A DNA stretch of 17,813 bases from Clostridiaceae bacterium (GTDB lineage Bacteria > Bacillota > Clostridia > Lachnospirales > Lachnospiraceae): positions 1-17,813 of the forward strand of contig JAGZXV010000120.1 of assembly GCA_018378255.1 (NCBI GenBank), read 5' to 3'. How positions within the stretch are numbered: position 1 is the stretch's first letter; each line of letters starts with the position of its first letter. Below are positions 12,577 to 17,813 of this stretch, piece after piece. The notes under the pieces were generated by a model. It had not been told where the DNA came from. It did no database searches and saw only the letters and a list, made by a program, of their open reading frames with translations. Position numbers and translations under genes: made by a program.

Positions 12577-14490
12577 CTACGGCAAATCTTCTGCTTCAGC
12601 CTCCCCTAAAGGCACCTTATCCCTTCCGATCTGCATAACCGAAATTTCGGTTTTTCCGCTCTCCGCCTTCTTTTCTGGAAGATCCCGCGCTATAATGAGT
12701 TCCGGCCACACATACATGTTATTTACCGCCTTCCCGTCAATGCACAATTTGGAATACTGGTTGAAGTTTTCCCCATAAATCAGCAAATTAGGCTTATTAT
12801 ATACGATCTTCTTCACCACAATAGGATCAATGCCCATCTGAAGGTCCGTCGCTTCAAAAGGAATCTGCCGGTCATAAATCTCATGTTCACCATAGAGCAT
12901 ATCGTATTCCAATACCTGCATATCCTTTAAATACTCTTCCTCATCCCCATCTTCCCTGTTCAGGAAATTTTGGTGGAAACGGATCATGGTTCCTTCATGA
13001 ATTCCCAGCAGGTCAAGCACATAGGCGGAAAGCTGGTATGATTCCACATTCCGCTTCTCCATGGGAAGATCCATGTTGCTCCAAATAACATAGGGAGTTT
13101 CAAACAGGGTTTTATTCTTCATTTCCTCCGCCTCCCACTCAAATCCAGGCAAATGATCTCCATACATGACCACTACCGTCGGCTCCGGCCTGGATCCCAG
13201 CTTCAGCAGGAGTTCTCTGATAAACAAATCCATTTCATGAATCTGGCTGCAGTAATATTCAAAATCCGGATAGGCCCCATGGCCCTGGACTGAAATTGTA
13301 TAGATAAAATCCTGATTTTCCGTAGAATCCAGCGCCTTAACGATCTCCCCAACCAATATCTTATCCTTACACCATCCCGTCGGATTCCGTTCTATATCAT
13401 ACATATATTCAATCGGTGTAAACGTATCGAAACCAAGCTGTGAAAATACAACATTTCTGTCATAAAATGTACCTTCATTGTTATGTATGGCATGGGTGGA
13501 ATATCCCAGGCCTTTTAAATCATAAGCAGTGCTTTCGCATACGGTCTTTTTCAGAATTGTTTTATAAGGATATTCGCCCGGTCCAAAAAAATCCAGGTTC
13601 ATGCCGGTAATGCATTCAAACTCCGTATTTGCCGTACCCGCGCCTACCGACGGGACTTTCAGATATCCGCTGGGGAATCTGCTCTGCAGATAGCGAAAAT
13701 AGGGAATCGGATCTTCCTTCACAGGACTGTTTTCCCAAACCATGGGATCAAAAAATGATTCCAATTGAATCATGATCACATTCGGCGTCTTATTCTCTGC
13801 AACGTCATAAGTATGGACCGGGATCAGTTCCTGCTGTTCAATGGTGGCAACCGTTTCCTCACTGTAATCTTCCGGCTTCGGAATCCCAATATTGAAAATA
13901 GAGTTGGTAAAACAGTATGCAAACCCGTAATCCTGATAGGCCTGGCCGATATTTCCAAACTTTACAGCCACCCATCCCTGGTACATATAAAGTTTTGCTG
14001 CTCCCAGGATAGCGATGATTCCAATCCCTGTTATAAAAACGGCCCTGGCATATGGAATCTTCCCCTGGTAAACCGGAGCTTTTTTCCACACGGCCACACA
14101 CAGAACCAGTGCTCCTGCTATCCCCAAAGCCCCGGCGATGATCATAGGCATGCTCATGTAAGTGGTCAGCATATTTAATCCATATTTAGCAAGCCTGAAA
14201 TCCGTAGCTGTAAATGGTGTGGTACGGAAGATCAGCAAAAAACCATTTATCACTCCCAGTCCCAGCCACAGCAAGCCTGCAAAAGCCATCAGCGCGATTT
14301 TATGCTTTACCAGCCAGACCGCAGTAAACGGAGCCATTATAATCAAAGCATTCAGAACAAATAGTTCCGGTTTATTCATCATAAAGCCAACCGTATCGAT
14401 CACATTTTTCCGGCTGAGCAATTCTATTAAAAAATTAATTACCGCGGATAATACAAATAATTTTGCATATCCTTTCGCTATAGTCTTCAT
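12577..14490 (-). CDS. LTA-synthase-family phosphoglycerol transferase (sulfatase fold)
   Basis: A 637-residue membrane protein with five or so N-terminal helices (about 9-25, 42-62, 66-88, 112-135, 148-166) and an extracellular sulfatase-fold domain (about 235-505). Active-site positions of LtaS are present: metal ligand E244 in IQLESF, the catalytic threonine T286 in GAGTANTEF, H404 in VQGHGAYP, and D444-H445 in MYGDHLP. It probably transfers phosphoglycerol from phosphatidylglycerol to a surface glycan or lipid. The last 90 residues (about 550-637) lie beyond the usual end; NLLIYGENFNQYSKLCIDG resembles an IPT/TIG-like beta domain, a tentative call. Start by GGGAAG before the ATG; its promoter is at 14545-14573. 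It is divergent from the DUF368 gene. Confidence 0.88.
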   Translation of the reverse strand: MKTIAKGYAKLFVLSAVINFLIELLSRKNVIDTVGFMMNKPELFVLNALIIMAPFTAVWLVKHKIALMAFAGLLWLGLGVINGFLLIFRTTPFTATDFRLAKYGLNMLTTYMSMPMIIAGALGIAGALVLCVAVWKKAPVYQGKIPYARAVFITGIGIIAILGAAKLYMYQGWVAVKFGNIGQAYQDYGFAYCFTNSIFNIGIPKPEDYSEETVATIEQQELIPVHTYDVAENKTPNVIMIQLESFFDPMVWENSPVKEDPIPYFRYLQSRFPSGYLKVPSVGAGTANTEFECITGMNLDFFGPGEYPYKTILKKTVCESTAYDLKGLGYSTHAIHNNEGTFYDRNVVFSQLGFDTFTPIEYMYDIERNPTGWCKDKILVGEIVKALDSTENQDFIYTISVQGHGAYPDFEYYCSQIHEMDLFIRELLLKLGSRPEPTVVVMYGDHLPGFEWEAEEMKNKTLFETPYVIWSNMDLPMEKRNVESYQLSAYVLDLLGIHEGTMIRFHQNFLNREDGDEEEYLKDMQVLEYDMLYGEHEIYDRQIPFEATDLQMGIDPIVVKKIVYNKPNLLIYGENFNQYSKLCIDGKAVNNMYVWPELIIARDLPEKKAESGKTEISVMQIGRDKVPLGEAEAEDLP

Positions 14491-14544
14491 AATACTTCCC
14501 TTTTCTTTTTAAATCCGATTTAGTCTAACACATTTTTCTTAAAT

Positions 14545-14573
14545 TTTATATATCTTTTTTATGATTTTTGCAA
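14545..14573 (-). promoter_or_regulatory. Promoter of the LTA-synthase-like gene
   Basis: On the minus strand, a -35 of TTGCAA (14568-14573), 17-bp spacer and a -10 of TATAAA (14545-14550). The leader would be about 48 nt. Confidence 0.6.
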
Positions 14574-14596
14574 TAATATCTTTTCGAACTCTTAAC

Positions 14597-14625
14597 TTGA
14601 CTTTCTTATCCTGGAACCATATAAT
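14597..14625 (+). promoter_or_regulatory. Promoter of the DUF368 gene
   Basis: A -35 of TTGACT (14597-14602), 17-bp spacer and perfect -10 of TATAAT (14620-14625). The predicted leader is about 31 nt. The -35 boxes of the two divergent promoters are only 23 bp apart. Confidence 0.85.
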
Positions 14626-14662
14626 TATCCCTGTGTAATTTCACAAAGAAAGGACTTATATT

Positions 14663-15550
14663 ATGACTTTTATTATGGATACGATTAAAGGAATCTTTAT
14701 CGGTATTGCCAACGTAATTCCCGGCGTAAGCGGCGGTACAATGGCAGTTTCTCTTGGAATTTATGATAAACTGATTGCATCCGTTTCCAACCTGTTAAAG
14801 GACTGGAAAAAGAGCCTTATCACCCTTCTTCCCATCATAATTGGATGCGGAATCGGCATTCTTGGATTTACTTATGCAATCGGATATCTGCTGAGTGAGC
14901 ACACTTATCTGACCTGCATGACATTCGTAGGTTTAATCCTGGGAGGGATTCCGGTTCTCGTACATGCTTTAAAATCAAAGCTTTCCGAAACTTCGTCCCG
15001 GATTGGGATCAGCGGAACTGCCGCTTTCCTTCTGTTGTTTGCAGTTTCAATCTGCCTGCCTCTATTAAATCCGGAAAATGAAACATTAAAAACGTTGACA
15101 GCAACGCCTGGAACCATGATCATTCTTTTTTTAGTTGGCGTCATTGCTTCCGCCACCATGGTAGTTCCCGGGGTAAGCGGATCTTTGGTGCTCATGATCC
15201 TGGGTTATTACTACGGAATCCTGGATTCCATCAAAGGCTTTTTAGAAGCATTGAAAGCGTGGGACGTGCCTGCCTTAACCAATGGCTTTTTAATCCTGTT
15301 CCCATTCGGAATCGGTGTTTTGCTCGGCATCTTCCTGATCGCAAAGCTGATCACATTTTTATTTGAACGCTACGGCGTCCAGACCTATTGTGCCATACTT
15401 GGCCTGATCGCAGCTTCTCCTTTTGCCATTTTTTATAATACCGGCTTATTTGCACAGCTTTCCGGACTTTCCATTCTGGTTGTACTGGGCGGTCTTGCGC
15501 TGGCCGTGGCCGGAGCTGTTATCACCTATTCTTTGGGCGAAAAACATTAA
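14663..15550 (+). CDS. DUF368 protein, PopT-type polyprenyl-phosphate transporter
   Basis: A 295-residue polytopic membrane protein. The two pseudo-symmetric family signatures are clear: NVIPGVSGGTMAVSLGIYDKL at about 18-37 and VVPGVSGSLVLMILGYYYGIL at about 167-187, each opening a hydrophobic half. DUF368 proteins have been shown in other bacteria (PopT) to return undecaprenyl phosphate to the cytoplasmic face so that it can carry more cell wall and teichoic acid units; that function is taken from the family, not shown here. AAAGGA stands eight bases before the ATG, with a second in-frame ATG four codons later. It has its own strong promoter and a terminator at 15605-15656. The LTA-synthase-like neighbour across the promoter fits an envelope role. 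Confidence 0.9.
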   Translation: MTFIMDTIKGIFIGIANVIPGVSGGTMAVSLGIYDKLIASVSNLLKDWKKSLITLLPIIIGCGIGILGFTYAIGYLLSEHTYLTCMTFVGLILGGIPVLVHALKSKLSETSSRIGISGTAAFLLLFAVSICLPLLNPENETLKTLTATPGTMIILFLVGVIASATMVVPGVSGSLVLMILGYYYGILDSIKGFLEALKAWDVPALTNGFLILFPFGIGVLLGIFLIAKLITFLFERYGVQTYCAILGLIAASPFAIFYNTGLFAQLSGLSILVVLGGLALAVAGAVITYSLGEKH

Positions 15551-15604
15551 CGGTTTTCTCGGCACTTCTTTATATGATAAAAGCATCTTCCATATAATAA
15601 AATA

Positions 15605-15656
15605 AGACACGGACCTGAATATCGGTTAAATATTCACGTCCGTGTCTTTAATTTTT
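15605..15656. terminator. Bidirectional terminator between convergent genes
   Basis: An 18-bp stem with one mismatch, AGACACGGACCTGAATAT (15605-15622) with 15630-15647, has a 7-nt loop. The plus strand continues TTTAATTTTT after it; the minus strand continues TTATTTTATTA. It serves the DUF368 gene and the convergent zinc-ribbon gene. Confidence 0.9.
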
Positions 15657-15687
15657 GATTGCACCATCATCTAATCTCGATTGAGTC

Positions 15688-16266
15688 TTAGATTTCCTTC
15701 GCTTCTTCGATCTCTGATGTTTTTTCTTCCGCAGGTTCCTGGATTTCCTCTGTGACATCAATCACTGCTTCTGCAGGCACTTCTGCAGTCTCAGATTCTT
15801 CCACGCTTTTACTTTCCTCTGTATCTTCGGTTACTTCTGCATCTTCGGTTACTTCAATATCTTCGTTTTCCTCTGCATCTTCGGTTACTTCTGCGTCTTC
15901 GGTTTCCTCTGCATCTTCCAGACGTGCGCCGCATTTCCCGCAGAACGCCGCATCTTTATCGACTTTTGCCCCGCACTCTGCACAAACCCGTGTTCCTTCC
16001 AATTTGGATATCTGCTCTTCTAAAGATTCAATCTTTCTCATGCGGCTTTTGATCTGTTCAAACTCTTCCATATATGGATCTTCCGTCAGATTTTTATGCG
16101 CCTCATAGTACGCCTTACCGATTTTGGCATATGTTTCATCAATTATGGACCGTTCAGAGGAAATTTGTGATTTTAACTGTATCACTTCTGTCATATCTTT
16201 TGCTTTGTCTACTACTACTTTGCTTTTGTCTACGATTGTCTTTCCTAACTCTTCAAAAAATGTCAT
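15688..16266 (-). CDS. Coiled-coil, zinc-ribbon protein with acidic repeat tail
   Basis: A 192-residue cytoplasmic protein of unknown function. Residues about 1-92 are helical and charged, with heptad-like Leu/Ile spacing typical of a coiled coil (KIESLEEQISKLE near 78-90). A four-cysteine zinc ribbon follows (C95, C98, C109, C112; CAECG...CGKCG). Residues about 117-192 are nearly all Glu, Asp, Ala, Thr and Val, made of repeats of the EDAEVT type. The layout resembles small zinc-ribbon proteins common in clostridia with no assigned role. AGGAGG lies ten or so bases before the ATG. It has its own promoter (16299-16327) and is divergent from the dehydrogenase gene. The repeat DNA (about 15820-15915) may vary in length between strains. 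Confidence 0.82.
   Translation of the reverse strand: MTFFEELGKTIVDKSKVVVDKAKDMTEVIQLKSQISSERSIIDETYAKIGKAYYEAHKNLTEDPYMEEFEQIKSRMRKIESLEEQISKLEGTRVCAECGAKVDKDAAFCGKCGARLEDAEETEDAEVTEDAEENEDIEVTEDAEVTEDTEESKSVEESETAEVPAEAVIDVTEEIQEPAEEKTSEIEEAKEI
15820..15917. repeat. Degenerate in-frame tandem repeat
   Basis: Repeats of about 15-18 bp built on the unit TCTTCGGTTACTTCTGCA and its TTTCCTCTGCA variant recur about six times and encode the EDAEVTEDAEE tail of the zinc-ribbon protein. All units keep the reading frame. Confidence 0.7.
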
Positions 16267-16298
16267 TTCTTCAGCACCTCCTTTTCCTCATACCGTAT

Positions 16299-16327
16299 AT
16301 TTTACTTGGTACTAAAAAGAAAGTCAA
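16299..16327 (-). promoter_or_regulatory. Promoter of the zinc-ribbon gene
   Basis: On the minus strand, a -35 of TTGACT (16322-16327), 17-bp spacer and -10 of TAAAAT (16299-16304). The leader is about 26 nt. Confidence 0.75.
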
Positions 16328-16393
16328 TCTATATTATAACGCCCCTCTTATACCCAGGTCATAATGCAGCAGATTGTGAATATTTTATTTAAA

Positions 16394-16422
16394 TTGACAT
16401 ACATTTCCATAAATGATATGAT
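16394..16422 (+). promoter_or_regulatory. Promoter of the dehydrogenase/NTF2-like operon
   Basis: A perfect -35 TTGACA (16394-16399), 17-bp spacer, and -10 TATGAT (16417-16422). The leader is about 54 nt. This is the best consensus promoter in the window, so expression should be strong unless repressed. Confidence 0.88.
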
Positions 16423-16482
16423 ATTTTTATAAAATAATAACGATTACTATTTTTATCAATAATTTTAAAAGGAGGTATTACA

Positions 16483-17256
16483 TTGAGTACTTATGTAATT
16501 ACCGGTGGAACAACCGGAATTGGTGCTGCAGCCCGAACGATCCTGCAGAGCCAGGGACATGAAGTTTTTAATATTGACTATAAAGGCGGCGATTATCTTG
16601 CTGATCTTTCCACATCCCAAGGGCGGCAGGGAGCAATTGATGAAGTATTCCGGCGCTATCCCGATGGAATTGATGTATTAATCTGTAACGCCGGAGTGGG
16701 CCCTACCGCACCTCCAAAAGCTATTTTCGCGTTGAACTTTTTTGCAAGCGTTCAAATAGCCGAAGGACTACGCCCTTTACTGAAGAAAAAACAGGGTAAC
16801 TGTGTTGTCACTTCTTCCAACTCCATTACGAATATGACCGTCCGCATGGATTGGGTGGATATGCTCTCCAACGTCATGGATGAAGAACGGGTCTTAGAAT
16901 ATGCGCAGGATATTCCCAGAGAACAAACTCCCTCCTGCTACAGTTCTTCCAAACGTGCTCTCGCCCGCTGGGTTCGCCGCATTTCCCCATCCTGGGCAGT
17001 AGACGGGCTTAGGATCAATGCCGTAGCCCCGGGTAACACCACCACTCCAATGACCCAAGGTATGACAGAGGCCCAGATGGATAAAGCTCTTCTAATCCCA
17101 ATTCCCACCCGTTACGGACGAAAAGAGTTTCTGGATGCAGAGGAAATCGCCAATGGAATCGTATTTCTGGCATCTCCCCTGGCAAGCGGCATTAACGGAA
17201 TCGTTCTGTTCGTAGACGGTGGTATCGATGCACTGCTTCGTTCCGAACAGGTATAA
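16483..17256 (+). CDS. Short-chain dehydrogenase, 3-alpha-hydroxysteroid dehydrogenase/carbonyl reductase type
   Basis: A 257-residue cytoplasmic NAD(P)-dependent oxidoreductase. Visible: the cofactor loop TGGTTGIG at 7-14, an acidic D32 after strand two (favours NAD over NADP), the ADLSTSQGR segment at 40-48, NAG at 69-71, N85, and the catalytic S112, Y153 and K157 (YSSSK). From memory it resembles Comamonas testosteroni 3-alpha-hydroxysteroid dehydrogenase/carbonyl reductase along its whole length: the same D32, the DLST...GR segment, an extended loop between Ser and Tyr, and a closing VDGGIDALLR. Relatives also act on non-steroid carbonyls, so the substrate is open. The start is TTG with a perfect AAAGGAGGT seven bases upstream. 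It is followed after 25 bp by an NTF2-fold gene. Confidence 0.88.
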   Translation: MSTYVITGGTTGIGAAARTILQSQGHEVFNIDYKGGDYLADLSTSQGRQGAIDEVFRRYPDGIDVLICNAGVGPTAPPKAIFALNFFASVQIAEGLRPLLKKKQGNCVVTSSNSITNMTVRMDWVDMLSNVMDEERVLEYAQDIPREQTPSCYSSSKRALARWVRRISPSWAVDGLRINAVAPGNTTTPMTQGMTEAQMDKALLIPIPTRYGRKEFLDAEEIANGIVFLASPLASGINGIVLFVDGGIDALLRSEQV

Positions 17257-17281
17257 TCAGAAGGAAATGGAGGATAACACT

Positions 17282-17620
17282 ATGACAATTTTACAGCAAT
17301 ACATCGACTGCATGCAGAAAGGTGACGAAGTGGCCCTGGCAGATCTTTTCAACGAATACGGGGTTCTCCATGACTCTTCCGTCATAAAAGCCGGCATGGA
17401 CACCATTCATCTGGAAGGTAAAATGGCAATCGAAATGATGTTCCACCACAAATTCGGTTTTAATGGCGGTCCATTTAAAATCAGCAGTATCAAATATATC
17501 ACTGATCATGTGGTGTGGTATTTTATCACATACTATAATCACGTTATACCCGTAACCGCTTTTCTGACAGAAACGGATGAGGCGGGGAAAATCATACGGA
17601 TGAATATCTATCCGTTATAA
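17282..17620 (+). CDS. NTF2-fold (SnoaL / ketosteroid-isomerase-like) protein
   Basis: A 112-residue protein. The ATG at 17282 is chosen over one 21 codons upstream because GGAGG lies nine bases before it and the upstream part overlaps the dehydrogenase gene. The opening helix YIDCMQKGDEVALADLF and the closing strand GKIIRMNIYPL are typical of the NTF2-like superfamily. Set against C. testosteroni ketosteroid isomerase without gaps at the N-terminus, Y7 and D31 fall on catalytic Tyr14 and Asp38, while the position of Asp99 is a phenylalanine. That alignment was made by eye. It may be an isomerase, dehydratase or simple binding protein for the dehydrogenase's substrate. The two genes share one transcript by spacing. 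Confidence 0.75.
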   Translation: MTILQQYIDCMQKGDEVALADLFNEYGVLHDSSVIKAGMDTIHLEGKMAIEMMFHHKFGFNGGPFKISSIKYITDHVVWYFITYYNHVIPVTAFLTETDEAGKIIRMNIYPL

Positions 17621-17813
17621 TTGAGATTTGGTTGAGAAAGATACGCAGAAAAGCGGGGCGGAGGGATGACGGAGAACCAGGGCGGGAACCGGAACGGAGG
17701 AACCAAACGATACGGGGATCTGATTCCAACCGTTAAGTGGAACTAAGACTCCCAGCATGAAAAAGAGGCGGTCCGATGCCCATTCACGGTAAACTCCTGA
17801 TGACTTTACCGTT
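17621..17813. other. Unidentified purine-rich tail, probably non-coding on the plus strand
   Basis: After the last stop codon the plus strand becomes very poor in T and rich in G and A, unlike the AT-rich gaps elsewhere. GAACC/GGAAC elements recur at 17675-17705. An 8-bp hairpin, ACGGTAAA (17786-17793) with TTTACCGT (17805-17812), stands at the edge. No terminator or good plus-strand gene was found. The minus strand is open from the right edge to a stop at 17617-17615 (about 66 codons), so it could be a cut-off gene end or the start of a structured RNA or intron. No family was recognised. Confidence 0.4.

Noticed and set aside
17219..17281. Longer start for the NTF2-like protein
   Set aside because: It would overlap the end of the dehydrogenase gene in another frame; the ATG at 17282 has the better ribosome site.
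17653..17745. Small 26-codon open frame starting at the ATG after GGAGGG in the right-edge tail
   Set aside because: The ribosome site is directly against the ATG, the product is short and Gly/Asn-rich, and base composition suggests non-coding sequence.
1..17813. CRISPR array, tRNA, rRNA, insertion sequence or phage genes
   Set aside because: No regularly spaced direct repeats, no RNA gene signatures, and no transposase, integrase or phage protein were seen in any frame.

Overview
This 17.8 kb window looks like ordinary chromosome from an anaerobic Firmicute, most likely a gut clostridium of the Lachnospiraceae type. Support for this comes from strong GGAGG ribosome binding sites, TTGACA/TATAAT promoters with 17-bp spacers, a DUF534/TrpX-like ABC importer, clostridial-style cardiolipin synthase, an LTA-synthase-family sulfatase, an S-layer-homology protein and a DUF368 protein. 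The genus cannot be fixed from sequence reading alone. No rRNA, tRNA, CRISPR array, transposase or phage gene was seen.

Layout. (1) 1-1297, minus strand: a DUF534/TrpX-like ABC importer, with the lipoprotein binding protein first and only the first 15 codons of the permease inside the window. A Rho-independent terminator and a second long hairpin separate the two. (2) 1298-1688: a divergent control region rich in inverted repeats. (3) 1689-3535, plus strand: citX and citG, which make and attach the citrate lyase prosthetic group, then a PsiE-family membrane protein. No citrate lyase subunit genes are present. (4) 3593-8351, minus strand: a four-gene operon of SLH protein, large HlyD/MacA-like adaptor, MacB-like ATPase and MacB/FtsX-like permease, which together form a cell-envelope export complex. 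(5) 8681-12492, minus strand: O-acetylhomoserine sulfhydrylase (metY/cysD type), cardiolipin synthase and a patatin-like phospholipase, ending in a very long hairpin terminator. (6) 12577-14490, minus strand: an LTA-synthase-like phosphoglycerol transferase with an extra C-terminal domain, divergent from (7) 14663-15550, plus strand: a DUF368 (PopT-type) polyprenyl-phosphate transporter. (8) 15688-16266, minus strand: a coiled-coil/zinc-ribbon protein with a repetitive acidic tail. (9) 16483-17620, plus strand: a short-chain dehydrogenase close to 3-alpha-hydroxysteroid dehydrogenase/carbonyl reductase, followed by an NTF2-fold (SnoaL/ketosteroid-isomerase-like) protein. (10) 17621-17813: an unexplained purine-rich, apparently non-coding tail.

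The dominant theme is the envelope: export, phospholipid synthesis and turnover, teichoic-acid-like polymerisation and lipid-carrier recycling. The items most worth a second look are the SDR plus ketosteroid-isomerase-like pair, the stacked dyads at the citXG promoter, the double-module HlyD adaptor paired with an SLH protein, the divergent polymerase/PopT pair, and the unexplained right edge. I did not find a clearly new defence or mobile system; the functional links between neighbours are inference.
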